A DNA stretch of 64,000 bases, from contig NZ_JAJSON010000005.1 in assembly GCF_022410465.1 (NCBI RefSeq), forward strand, positions 39,130-103,129, read 5' to 3'. The notes beneath the pieces were generated by a model that had not been told where the DNA came from, did not search any database, and was given only the letters and a program-made list of their open reading frames with translations. This document shows positions 1 to 9,009 of the stretch, piece after piece. The DNA is from Christiangramia crocea (lineage in GTDB: Bacteria > Bacteroidota > Bacteroidia > Flavobacteriales > Flavobacteriaceae). Positions within the stretch are counted from its first letter, which is position 1. The number at the start of each line of letters is the position of its first letter. Position numbers and translations under genes: made by a program.

Positions 1-1
1 G

Positions 2-70
2 GAAAAACCCGGGTTTATCAATAACCTGAGGCTTAATGAACGCAGGATACAATTTGTTATCAAAAGATGA
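2..70 (+). CDS. C-terminal end of an upstream protein (partial, 5' end outside window)
   Basis: A frame open from the window edge encodes 22 residues ending FVIKR and stops at TGA 68-70. The stop overlaps the coaE start in an ATGA arrangement, which supports translational coupling and the reality of this end. In many Bacteroidetes the gene before coaE encodes a YbbR-like membrane protein. The identity is inferred from that gene order only; the fragment itself carries no recognisable motif. Confidence 0.55.
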   Translation, partial: EKPGFINNLRLNERRIQFVIKR

Positions 71-672
71 AAATAGTAGGTCTTACCGGCGGAATTGGAA
101 GTGGAAAAACCACGGTGGCCGGTTTTTTCAGAGACCTGAATATTCCTGTTTATATCGCCGATGAAGCCGGAAAAAGATTGATGAATAATTCTTCACAGAT
201 CCGTGAAAGCATTATTTCGCTTTTCGGGGAGGAATCCTACAATGGAAATAGCCCTAACCGTAAACTTATAGCTTCCCGCGTTTTTGGAAATACTGCGCTT
301 TTAGAAAAACTCAATAATATCATACACCCGGCCGTGGAGGCCGACTTTAAAAAATGGGTCCAGGAACAGTCTGCAGATTATGTGATCTATGAAGCCGCCA
401 TTTTATTTGAGACAGGCAGTTATAAAAAATGCGATCTCAATATTTTGGTGACCGCTCCACGAAAGTTAAGAATAGACCGACTTCAGAAAAGGGATCATAG
501 CTCTAAAGAAGAAATTCAGCAAAGAATGGACAACCAGTGGAGTGATGAAAAGAAGAGGGGACTTGCCGATTTCATAATAGAAAACGAGGAATTACAGCAT
601 ACCAGACATCAGGTTGAACATATTCACGGGGAAATCTTAAAAGGAGGCAAAAATTGCCAGAAGTTCTGTTAA
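67..672 (+). CDS. coaE: Dephospho-CoA kinase
   Basis: Catalyses the last step of coenzyme A synthesis, ATP-dependent phosphorylation of the 3'-hydroxyl of dephospho-CoA, in the cytoplasm. The protein opens with the P-loop GGIGSGKT (residues 8-15), followed by the YIADEAGK segment typical of CoaE and a lid-type stretch around RLQKRDHSS. Its 201 residues match the family length of about 200. The ATG overlaps the stop of the preceding gene. A 9-bp inverted repeat (TTAACATTT at 669-677, AAATGTTAA at 698-706) lies across the stop codon and could be a weak transcription end before the kinase gene. Confidence 0.95.
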   Translation: MKIVGLTGGIGSGKTTVAGFFRDLNIPVYIADEAGKRLMNNSSQIRESIISLFGEESYNGNSPNRKLIASRVFGNTALLEKLNNIIHPAVEADFKKWVQEQSADYVIYEAAILFETGSYKKCDLNILVTAPRKLRIDRLQKRDHSSKEEIQQRMDNQWSDEKKRGLADFIIENEELQHTRHQVEHIHGEILKGGKNCQKFC

Positions 673-724
673 CATTTGGTTAAACACTTTAATGTCTAAA
701 TGTTAAAATACTACTTTTGAACGC

Positions 725-2302
725 ATGAATAAGAAGCTTTTTGTCCTTCTCGTTGCCCTGATGAGTTTGTCCCTAATCGGTATCATTTTTGTTCAGGGAT
801 ATTGGATTAAAAGCACGATAGATGACCGGGAGCAGCAGTTTTCTTATAATGCAAAACAGGTTTTATTAAGTGTTTCGGAAGAGATCCAGAACAGGGAAAT
901 CGAAAATTATTATTTTCAATTCAAAAATCCTGACAGCACTAACAGTAAACTTAGTGACAAGACATTAACGGAATATTTTTATTCCCGTAAAGGAATTAAC
1001 CCAAACGAGACCTATTTTAATTCTGAAACCATATTAGAAGAAGATTATAAAGTCACCTCTGGTTTTTTGCAATTTGCCCAGGACAGTATACAGTTCACCA
1101 AAATGATCAATAAGAGGATGACTGATATCGTGAACACTAATCGGCTGGATGGGGATAATCTAAGCGCAAGGCAGCGAATTGAACATATAGAACGTATTTC
1201 ACGGATGGAAGAGGTGGAAAAGGATATTCTTCGTTCCGCTATTTCTGAACTTGTGGCAAGACTGCCTGTACATAAAAGGGTTTCTAACGAAACTATTAGA
1301 GAGTTACTGAAAGATGAACTGGAAGGCAGAGATTTAAAGAGTGATTTTGAATATGGAGTCTATAATAATTCCATAGAAACCAATCTGCATTCAGATAATT
1401 TTAGCCTTAATCATCCTGCAACCTATGCTGTGCCATTATTTATGGATAGTGTAAGCAGCGGTAGTTATCAATTATTGGTTAACTTTACTAATAAGAAAGA
1501 AGCGGTATTGTCATCAGTAATCCTGATGGCCTGTCTCTCGATTATATTTACACTGATCATCGTGATCGCATATTCAAGTGCACTTTCGCAATTGATCAAA
1601 CAAAGACAGATATCACAGATAAAGACAGACTTTATAAATAATATGACCCACGAGTTCAAAACGCCTATTGCAACAATCAATCTTGCTCTGGATGCGATCA
1701 AGAACCCTAAGATCATGGACGATAAGTCTAAGGTCTCAAGGTATCTGCAGATGATAAAGGATGAGAACAGGAGAATGCATGCACAGGTAGAGAATGTGTT
1801 GCGTATCTCCAAGCTGGAGAAGAATGAACTCGACCTTAAAAAGGAAAGACATCAGTTACACGATCTAATTCTGGATGCTATAAGTCATGTTGAACTCATC
1901 GTTGATGATCGTGGTGGCTATATACAGACTCATTTTGGAGCTCTACGCTCCTCGGTCCTGGCTAACCAGGATCATTTTACCAATGTGATCGTCAATATTC
2001 TGGATAACGCCATTAAGTATTCAGAAGGCGCTCCAAAGATCGATATTTATACGGCCAACGTTAAGAACTATATCTATTGTGAAATCAGGGATCAGGGAGT
2101 TGGAATGAGCAAACTGGTTCAGAAAAAAATATTTGAAAAATTCTATCGTGAACACACCGGTGATATCCATAATGTGAAAGGTCACGGACTCGGTCTTGCA
2201 TATGCAAGGCAGATAGTGGAAGACCATCACGGGCAGATCACCGTGAATAGCGAAAAAGGAAAAGGAAGTACTTTTATTATTAAACTACCACTAATATCTT
2301 AA
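725..2302 (+). CDS. Sensor histidine kinase of a two-component pair
   Basis: Membrane histidine kinase, 525 residues. A first membrane segment lies at about residues 5-27 and a second at about 262-288, so a sensor domain of roughly 235 residues faces the periplasm. The DHp domain has the H-box MTHEFKTP with the phospho-accepting His at residue 309. The HATPase domain follows with the N-box (NILDNAIKYS), a G1 box (DQGVGMS) and a G2 box (GHGLGLAYA). The response regulator gene starts 4 bp after the stop, so the two form one unit. The organisation recalls the RprX/RprY pair of Bacteroides, but orthology is an inference and the signal is unknown. Confidence 0.93.
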   Translation: MNKKLFVLLVALMSLSLIGIIFVQGYWIKSTIDDREQQFSYNAKQVLLSVSEEIQNREIENYYFQFKNPDSTNSKLSDKTLTEYFYSRKGINPNETYFNSETILEEDYKVTSGFLQFAQDSIQFTKMINKRMTDIVNTNRLDGDNLSARQRIEHIERISRMEEVEKDILRSAISELVARLPVHKRVSNETIRELLKDELEGRDLKSDFEYGVYNNSIETNLHSDNFSLNHPATYAVPLFMDSVSSGSYQLLVNFTNKKEAVLSSVILMACLSIIFTLIIVIAYSSALSQLIKQRQISQIKTDFINNMTHEFKTPIATINLALDAIKNPKIMDDKSKVSRYLQMIKDENRRMHAQVENVLRISKLEKNELDLKKERHQLHDLILDAISHVELIVDDRGGYIQTHFGALRSSVLANQDHFTNVIVNILDNAIKYSEGAPKIDIYTANVKNYIYCEIRDQGVGMSKLVQKKIFEKFYREHTGDIHNVKGHGLGLAYARQIVEDHHGQITVNSEKGKGSTFIIKLPLIS

Positions 2303-2306
2303 ATAC

Positions 2307-3029
2307 ATGGAAACTGAAAACAAGAAAATTCTGTTAGTAGAGGACGATCCGAATTTCGGAACAGTTCTTAAAGACTACCTCGCAATGAACGATTATGAGG
2401 TGACTCACGCCAAAAATGGAATGGAAGGATTTGAAAAGTTCAAAAAAGACGATTTTGACCTTTGTATCCTGGATGTGATGATGCCTTATAAGGATGGCTT
2501 TACCCTGGCAAAGGAAATACGTGATAAGAATGAAGAAATACCTATCATCTTTCTTACCGCCAAGGCGATGAAAGAAGATGTGCTGAAAGGATATAAAGTA
2601 GGGGCAGACGACTACCTGAACAAACCTTTTGACAGCGAAGTGCTTCTCATGAAAATAAAAGCTATCATGCAGCGTAAAGCGACTGATAGTGTTGCCGACA
2701 GCAAACAATTCGAATTCGAGATCGGTGATTTCCACCTGAACTCAAAACTGAGATTCCTTACCTTCAGGGATGAGGAACCACAAAAGCTTTCTCCAAAAGA
2801 GAATGAACTGTTAAGATTACTGGCATTACATGAGAACGATCTTATGCCAAGGGAACTGGCACTTACCAAGATCTGGAGAGATGATAACTATTTTACTTCC
2901 AGAAGTATGGATGTGTATATCGCCAAGCTTAGAAAATACCTGAAAAAAGACGAGAATGTGGAGATACTGAATATCCACGGAGAAGGTTTCAGACTTGTTG
3001 TTAAGAACAAGGAGGAGACCCAGGCTTAA
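2307..3029 (+). CDS. OmpR-family response regulator
   Basis: DNA-binding response regulator of 240 residues, partner of the kinase immediately upstream. The receiver domain (about 6-120) has the acidic pair at residues 13-14, phospho-acceptor Asp56 in CILDVMMP, and the conserved Lys in NKPFD. The C-terminal winged-helix domain (about 135-235) contains the OmpR-type SPKENELLRLLA and the recognition region SRSMDVYIAKLRKYL. All key residues are present, so it should be active. RprY of Bacteroides is the likely relative (inferred). Strong hairpins begin about 25 bp after the stop. Confidence 0.95.
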   Translation: METENKKILLVEDDPNFGTVLKDYLAMNDYEVTHAKNGMEGFEKFKKDDFDLCILDVMMPYKDGFTLAKEIRDKNEEIPIIFLTAKAMKEDVLKGYKVGADDYLNKPFDSEVLLMKIKAIMQRKATDSVADSKQFEFEIGDFHLNSKLRFLTFRDEEPQKLSPKENELLRLLALHENDLMPRELALTKIWRDDNYFTSRSMDVYIAKLRKYLKKDENVEILNIHGEGFRLVVKNKEETQA

Positions 3030-3054
3030 AAGTTTATTTCAGTTTCCGGGAGAG

Positions 3055-3101
3055 ATACTGCATCGCGGGACAGAACGTGATGCAGTATAGCTTTCGCTAT
3101 A
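3055..3101. repeat. Two overlapping hairpins downstream of the response regulator
   Basis: ATACTGCATC (3055-3064) pairs perfectly with GATGCAGTAT (3079-3088). The next hairpin, TATAGC (3086-3091) with GCTATA (3096-3101), shares three bases with the first, so the two are mutually exclusive. There is no clean T-tract, so this is not a standard terminator. The rest of the 210-bp gap (3030-3239) shows nothing else except a short TTCCG-CTA-CGGAA hairpin inside the start of the next gene. Confidence 0.5.
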
Positions 3102-3239
3102 TGCTTTTAAAGCAGGTGATTTTCCCGGTTATTTTTCTTTCCGGTCTGTTAAAGACCAAAAAATCCAATCTTAGCATAATTTTAAGAACGGTTTTCCTAC
3201 AATACTTATCTTTATGGCGTTCACCAAATAAGCCCGGAT

Positions 3240-6200
3240 TTGATAAGTGCAGCCGAGATATGTTATTCCAAGGGCTTTCCGCTACGGAAGGCTTGCGCTT
3301 TTCTATTTCTTTTTTTTACCGTTACATTATCTTTTTCCCAGCAGCCTTCTTACACCTGGGCGGATGGTACTGATCTGGAATTTATAAATGTTAGGTTTTC
3401 TGATCTTTTGAATTTTGAAGCCAAGAGTGACAGGTTAATTATTGCAATTGAAACAAATCCGGCGGGGGAGGTGTATTTTCTCACTTATGGAAATGGGATT
3501 AAGCATATCGATTCAAATGGTAATATTGAAGACTTTATTAGTGGAGATCGCCTTACTGCACCCATGGATTTTTCTATTAATAGTCAAGGAGAATTTTATG
3601 TCGCTAATAATGCTCCATTGGAAAGACAGATTATAGTTTATTCCAGTACTGGGGTTTATCTACCGGGTAAAACAATTGGAAACGGAGAGTATGGAATAGG
3701 TCCGGACAGATTCAAAGGGCCGATGAGTGTAGCTTTTGATTCTGAGGACAACCTTTATGTGGCAGATCATTATACGGGAGATAATGAGGAAGCCACTGAT
3801 AAAAGCCACGTTAAAATATACTATACTGATGGTAATTTTGTTGAATTTGATAATGTGGAAGGAGCAGCAATTAATTTTCCCTATCGGATTGCTGCTGATA
3901 ATCAGGGAAAAATTTATCTAGCGGATCTAGGATCTGGTAATGGTAGATTACAGGTAATTGGAATAGATAAGAATAGTGACCCTTATATGCCCTATTCAGA
4001 AGGAATAATTTCTAGTTCTAACTTAGGTTCTCCGGGTGATATTGTAGTAGATTCTAATGGTTATGTTCACGTTGCAGATTTTGGTAATGATATCAATCTT
4101 ACAGCGATTCTGGGTGCGGCGGATGATCCATCTCAGCTTGTCGATGCATTTGATATTATCAAAAACGGTATCCAACAAAATAAGTTCGATATTGATGTAT
4201 TTGCTCCGGATAGAACTTATAAATTTTCAATTACTGAAGAAATTGACCTGGCAATTGATCTGGCATTAGATTCATGCGATTCATTTTATGTGAATAACTT
4301 TATTTTGTCAGGAACAAAAGGGACAGCATGGTTATTTTATGCTGATATGAATGCAAATCTGGATTTTGATTTGGAGATTTATAAAAGGTCTCCCAGTAAT
4401 GATAATGTTGAACCTATCGCCCAATGTGTGGGTAATTTTGACTTGGTACTTGTAGACGGTTCAGCATCGATCAGTGTACCTGATATAAATAATGGTTCTA
4501 GTGATAACTGCGGGATAGCAAATATTAATCTTTCTCAAACGACTTTTACAGAAACCGGTGTCTATGATATAATAATGACGGTTACTGATAATGCAGGGAA
4601 TCAAGATACCTGTCCGGTACAGATTACGGTTACAGGGGGAGAAGAACCTACCCTGGATATTGCCTGTTTAGAAAATAAAGAAATACAGCTTATAGATGAC
4701 CAACCGGTCACTGTCTTCGCAGAGGACCTTGTTAATAGTGACACTTCTGGTTTATCATTTAGTCCTGCAAGTTTTGAATTTAACTGCTCAGATATTGGAA
4801 CTCAAAATATCAGTGTTAATGCAACTGATGATGAAACCGGTGCAACCGATTCCTGTGTGGTTGCTATAACAGTGAAAGATGTAGCAGAACCTATAATTTC
4901 GAATTGCCCTGACGACAGAACTATTCCTCTCGTGGAAGGTGAAACCTATGTAGTGCCTAATTTTAAATCTGAAGCTACTTTCTCGGATAATTGTTATACA
5001 GGGCTTTCTTATTCTCAAGTTCCTGCTGCCGGTAATGAAATAAATGAATCCACACCGGTTACAATTAGGGTCACAGACGACTCTGGCCTTTTTGATGAGT
5101 GTACTTTTCAGATTACTATAGAAAGACAGCAACCACCTGTTGCAGAATGCAATGACTTTGAAATTGTGCTGGATGAAAACGGAAATGCAAACCTAACAGC
5201 CGAACAGGTGTATTCCGGAGACAATGAAGATTTACAGCTAGATATTGATAGGGATAGTTTTAATTGTTCTAATCTTGGTGAGAATTCAGTTCAGCTTACC
5301 GTTACAGATCCGAATACTGGACTTACAGACACTTGTACTTCAACGATAACCGTTATAGATTCTACAGCCCCGGTATTTACAGATTGTCCAGCCAGCAATA
5401 CTACTATTAGTTTAAATGAAGGAGAGACTTATACAGTCCCGGATTATAGTACTCAGTTAAACTATGTTGACAACTGCGATTCAGAGCTTACATATTCTCA
5501 AATACCTTCTCCAGATACTGAAATCTCTGAAACAACTGCGGTAATGATCACCGTCACCGATGATGCGGGATTAGAATCACAGTGCTCTTTCGATATTATT
5601 ATAGAACGGGTGGAAGAATTTAGCATTCAATGTGTTGAAAATTACACCGCAGAGTTGGGATATAATATTAATACCGTCGAGATACCAACAGCTGATATGA
5701 TAGTTGGAGATACTTCCGGAATAGAATTCGATATTGAAATCCAGCAATTCTCCTGTGCAGATATTGGTGAAAAAAGTATAATTATCAATGCCACTAAAAC
5801 TGAAACCGGGGAAACCGCCAGCTGTACCGTAGATGTAAATGTGGTAGATAAGGGAAGACCTTTGATTGTGTGTCCGGCAGAGGCTCAATACAGAGAAATA
5901 GCATCCAGTGGAGTTTTTGTATTACCCGAGGTGGTAGGTCTTGGCGGAATTGCAGACAACTGCTCTCCAGATGAAGACCTTGTAATTGTACAGGATCCGC
6001 CGGCTGGAACCGAATTTACCGAGGAAGGTGACTATAGTATTGATGTTAGCGCAACAGATCCCTATGGTAATGAGGAAACCTGTACGGTTGTATATAGTTT
6101 ATCCCGGGCCAACTCCCTGTCATTAAACTGCCCCGGCGACTACGAAGTATTTGCCGATGAGAATTGCCAGTATTTTGTTCCCGATTTTTCAGACATCGTC

Positions 6201-8111
6201 CAGGTCTCACCGCCAGGAGCAACCATCGAACAGTCCATAGAACCCGGCAGCACGACCATCACAAATGCCGATCCTTTTATCACTATTACGGCAACCTATG
6301 AAGATCAAGTGGAGAGTTGCGATATCTACCTACTATTAAAAGATGAAATTGATCCGAGTATTAACTGTATTGCAGACCAGACTGTCACTATCAACGAAGG
6401 TGAAACCTATACCTTACCCGATTACAGGTCTCAGCTGCAGGTAAGTGATAATTGCAAGAATTACCAGGTAGTTCAGGACCCGGCAGCCGGCACTGAAATC
6501 ACCCAGGATACCGAAGTGGCATTTACGGTGACCGATCAGGCGGGGAATATGGATACCTGTAGTTTTCAGCTTAACCTGATAACCGAAGGAGCGCTGGCCA
6601 TAGGCTGTCCTCCGGATAAAATAGTATCTCATGAGGCCTGTCCATACTCAGTTCCCGATTATACAGATGAGGCAGAGGTAGTAAACGGTGACGGAGCGGA
6701 AGTAACCCAGAATCCTTCACCAGGTAGCGTGATAAATGGTTCAGAATACGAGGTGACACTAAGAGTAGAAAAGAATGGGGAGTTTGCTGAATGCAGTTTC
6801 CTTGTGACAGTTGTGGATGATACAGCTCCCGAGGCAATCTGCGTCGAAAATTATGAGATAAGCCTTAATGAAGGGGAGACGGTGACTCTTGCTCCTTCCC
6901 AGATAGACGATGGTTCTACAGATAGTTGCAGCGCGGTAAACCTGAGCCTAGATAAAACAGAATTCACTTCAGCCGATGAAGGAGCCAATACGGTGACCCT
7001 TACTGTCACCGATGAGGCTGGAAATGTGTCAAGCTGTGAAGCTACCGTTCAGGTGACTGTCACTAACATAGATGTTAACCAGCCGCCGGTGGCTTATGAC
7101 GAGGAATACACCACGGAGATCAATACAAGCTTGAATGTTCCCGCTTCTAATGGAGTCCTCGTAAACGATACCGATCCTGAGAATGATGAGCTTACAGCAG
7201 TCCTGGATACGGATGTGGAAAACGGAACACTTCAGCTGAATGCTGATGGTTCCTTTACTTATACACCAGATACTGACTTTGTTGGTCAGGATTTTTTCAC
7301 TTACAAGGCCAATGACGGAGAGTATGATTCGAATACCATTTTTGTGTCTATCAACGTGGTGGATAGCAGCGGCGAGTTTGGATGTACTTCACAGGTGGTT
7401 CTGGGGCTTGGGACCGAAGGGGAAGCCAGCCTGGATATAGGGCTGCTTTATCATGGAAATGCGGAAGGTATCGTATTAAGTGCCGATCAGCTTTTATTTG
7501 ACTGTGATGATATAGGGGAAAACACGGTGACCCTTACCTATACCGGAAGGCTGGATGGAACCTGTGAGATCCCGGTAATGGTGGTGGATGACGCTCCACC
7601 GGTTCTGCAGCTCAGGGATATTAGTATAGATCTTAACCTGCAGGGGGTTGCCACTATCAGTTTTGAGGATATCAATAATGGATCTTATGATGAATGTGAT
7701 GTGGATGTGACCTATACATTGAGCAAGATGGTTTTTAGCTGCAAGGATCTGGGAGAGAATATCATTCAGGTAACTGCAGAAGATGAAAGCGGGAATACTG
7801 CAACTGCTTCAGCTATCGTAAGGGTTTTTGCTGAAAAAGAGATTTGTACCGATCCGCTTCCCGGCCCGGAATATATATTTATCTATCCTAACCCGAATTC
7901 CGGAAGTTTTAAGGTAGCGACACCCGGAGATGTAACCATTCAGCGTATCGAGGTTTTCGATAAAAGGGGCAGGTTCATAACGGCGAGGAATTATGCAACC
8001 ACCGATACCGAATATGCCATGCACCTGGTTCCTTTACAGGAAGCTGTTTACATACTGAAGCTGGTAACCAATGAAGGGATTTATATAAAGAGAATGATCT
8101 TTAAGCGTTGA
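3240..8111 (+). CDS. Giant secreted HYR-repeat protein with type IX secretion C-terminal domain
   Basis: Surface or secreted protein of about 1,623 residues. A signal peptide occupies residues 1-34 (Lys/Arg, then a CAFLFLFFTVTLSFSQ core). An NHL/beta-propeller-like region with repeats such as GEFYVANN, DNLYVADH and GKIYLADLG spans about 60-300. A long tandem array of HYR/Ig-like modules (C..N..., SLNEGET, TVTDEAGN..C) covers about 390-1545, interrupted by a cadherin-like module (PPVAYDEEY ... DFVGQDFFTYKANDG) near 1285-1375. The last 75 residues (YPNPNSGSF to the terminal RMIFKR) are a type A sorting domain. The start is uncertain: the frame has no ATG near the signal peptide, only TTG at 3240. 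The 3' end overlaps miaA by 11 bp on the other strand. Adhesion or matrix binding is a family-level guess. Confidence 0.9.
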   Translation: MISAAEICYSKGFPLRKACAFLFLFFTVTLSFSQQPSYTWADGTDLEFINVRFSDLLNFEAKSDRLIIAIETNPAGEVYFLTYGNGIKHIDSNGNIEDFISGDRLTAPMDFSINSQGEFYVANNAPLERQIIVYSSTGVYLPGKTIGNGEYGIGPDRFKGPMSVAFDSEDNLYVADHYTGDNEEATDKSHVKIYYTDGNFVEFDNVEGAAINFPYRIAADNQGKIYLADLGSGNGRLQVIGIDKNSDPYMPYSEGIISSSNLGSPGDIVVDSNGYVHVADFGNDINLTAILGAADDPSQLVDAFDIIKNGIQQNKFDIDVFAPDRTYKFSITEEIDLAIDLALDSCDSFYVNNFILSGTKGTAWLFYADMNANLDFDLEIYKRSPSNDNVEPIAQCVGNFDLVLVDGSASISVPDINNGSSDNCGIANINLSQTTFTETGVYDIIMTVTDNAGNQDTCPVQITVTGGEEPTLDIACLENKEIQLIDDQPVTVFAEDLVNSDTSGLSFSPASFEFNCSDIGTQNISVNATDDETGATDSCVVAITVKDVAEPIISNCPDDRTIPLVEGETYVVPNFKSEATFSDNCYTGLSYSQVPAAGNEINESTPVTIRVTDDSGLFDECTFQITIERQQPPVAECNDFEIVLDENGNANLTAEQVYSGDNEDLQLDIDRDSFNCSNLGENSVQLTVTDPNTGLTDTCTSTITVIDSTAPVFTDCPASNTTISLNEGETYTVPDYSTQLNYVDNCDSELTYSQIPSPDTEISETTAVMITVTDDAGLESQCSFDIIIERVEEFSIQCVENYTAELGYNINTVEIPTADMIVGDTSGIEFDIEIQQFSCADIGEKSIIINATKTETGETASCTVDVNVVDKGRPLIVCPAEAQYREIASSGVFVLPEVVGLGGIADNCSPDEDLVIVQDPPAGTEFTEEGDYSIDVSATDPYGNEETCTVVYSLSRANSLSLNCPGDYEVFADENCQYFVPDFSDIVQVSPPGATIEQSIEPGSTTITNADPFITITATYEDQVESCDIYLLLKDEIDPSINCIADQTVTINEGETYTLPDYRSQLQVSDNCKNYQVVQDPAAGTEITQDTEVAFTVTDQAGNMDTCSFQLNLITEGALAIGCPPDKIVSHEACPYSVPDYTDEAEVVNGDGAEVTQNPSPGSVINGSEYEVTLRVEKNGEFAECSFLVTVVDDTAPEAICVENYEISLNEGETVTLAPSQIDDGSTDSCSAVNLSLDKTEFTSADEGANTVTLTVTDEAGNVSSCEATVQVTVTNIDVNQPPVAYDEEYTTEINTSLNVPASNGVLVNDTDPENDELTAVLDTDVENGTLQLNADGSFTYTPDTDFVGQDFFTYKANDGEYDSNTIFVSINVVDSSGEFGCTSQVVLGLGTEGEASLDIGLLYHGNAEGIVLSADQLLFDCDDIGENTVTLTYTGRLDGTCEIPVMVVDDAPPVLQLRDISIDLNLQGVATISFEDINNGSYDECDVDVTYTLSKMVFSCKDLGENIIQVTAEDESGNTATASAIVRVFAEKEICTDPLPGPEYIFIYPNPNSGSFKVATPGDVTIQRIEVFDKRGRFITARNYATTDTEYAMHLVPLQEAVYILKLVTNEGIYIKRMIFKR

Positions 8112-9009
8112 TCTGTTCTTCCAGGTAGTTGAAGATTTTCTGGCGGTCTTCATCAAACTCAAACCATTTTATCTCAGGATCTTTTCTAAACCAGGTGAGT
8201 TGTCTTTTGGCAAAGCGCCGCGTATTCTTTTTGATCTCCGAGATTGCTGTCTCCAGATCAGTGTTCCCGTCAAAATATTGAAAAAGCTCTTTATAGCCTA
8301 CTGTATTCAGGGCATTCAGCTCACGTTTTGGGTAAAGTTTTTTAGCTTCTTCAACCAGCCCGTTCTCAATCATCATATCCACCCTTTTATTGATCCTGTC
8401 GTAAATGATCTCTCTCTCAGCAGTAAGTCCAATACTAATGGTCTTAAAATCACGCCCGGGTTTTTCTTTGTTCAGGAAAGAAGAAAAAGTCTTTCCCGTG
8501 GCCATACATATTTCAAGCGCCCTTATAAGGCGATGAGGATTCTGTTCATCTATATTTTTATAATGTTCGGGATCCAGGGCGAAGAGCTTTTGCTGTAGCC
8601 AGTCTATCCCGTCTTCCTCCAGGTGACTGTTGAGCTTTTCTCTTATTTCAGGGTCAACCTCCGGAAAGTCATCCAGGCCTTCGGTCACGGCTTTAATATA
8701 AAGTCCGCTTCCTCCAACCATAACAGCAACCTGTCGTTTCCGGAATAATTCATCCAGTTTTTTGATCGCATCCCTTTCAAAATCACCCACAGAATATTTT
8801 TCTTCCACTGAAATATGCTGAATAAAATGATGGGGTGCCGCCTCTAATTCTTCAGTTTCAGGGACCGCGGTACCTGTCTTCATCTCCTTGTAGAACTGCC
8901 TGGAATCGGCCGAAATGATCTCTGTATCAAAATGTTTTGCCACTGCTATCGCCAAAGAGGTCTTCCCTATGGCAGTAGGGCCAATTATATTGATGAGAAA
9001 ATTACTCAT
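8101..9009 (-). CDS. miaA: tRNA dimethylallyltransferase
   Basis: Adds a dimethylallyl group to N6 of A37 in tRNAs reading UNN codons. The 302-residue protein starts with the P-loop GPTAIGKTSLA (about 10-20), then the substrate loop SADSRQFYKEMKTGTA, the VGGSGLY motif and the C-terminal ARRFAKRQLTWFRK-like segment (here TRRFAKRQLTWFRKD). Length and motif order match the family. Its 3' end overlaps the convergent HYR gene by 11 bp and its start overlaps the end of the upstream channel gene by 8 bp, suggesting cotranscription with it. Confidence 0.96.
   Translation of the reverse strand: MSNFLINIIGPTAIGKTSLAIAVAKHFDTEIISADSRQFYKEMKTGTAVPETEELEAAPHHFIQHISVEEKYSVGDFERDAIKKLDELFRKRQVAVMVGGSGLYIKAVTEGLDDFPEVDPEIREKLNSHLEEDGIDWLQQKLFALDPEHYKNIDEQNPHRLIRALEICMATGKTFSSFLNKEKPGRDFKTISIGLTAEREIIYDRINKRVDMMIENGLVEEAKKLYPKRELNALNTVGYKELFQYFDGNTDLETAISEIKKNTRRFAKRQLTWFRKDPEIKWFEFDEDRQKIFNYLEEQINA

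Noticed and set aside
669..706. Inverted repeat TTAACATTT/AAATGTTAA as a terminator of coaE
   Set aside because: AT-only stem without GC core and without a T-run; at most a weak site, so not listed as a terminator.
712..719. TACTTTTG as a promoter for the histidine kinase gene
   Set aside because: It lies only 5 bp before the ATG, and the nearest TTTG upstream is too far for a -33 box; it would require a leaderless transcript.
3077..3373. A 98-codon plus-strand frame before the HYR gene
   Set aside because: It overlaps the HYR signal peptide region in another frame, contains hairpin sequence, and has no family features. It is kept only as a hint for a possible start problem.
5000..7100. CRISPR-like periodicity in the HYR gene
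   Set aside because: The periodicity comes from protein domain repeats of about 80 codons with diverged DNA, not from short exact repeats with spacers. No CRISPR array was seen in the window.
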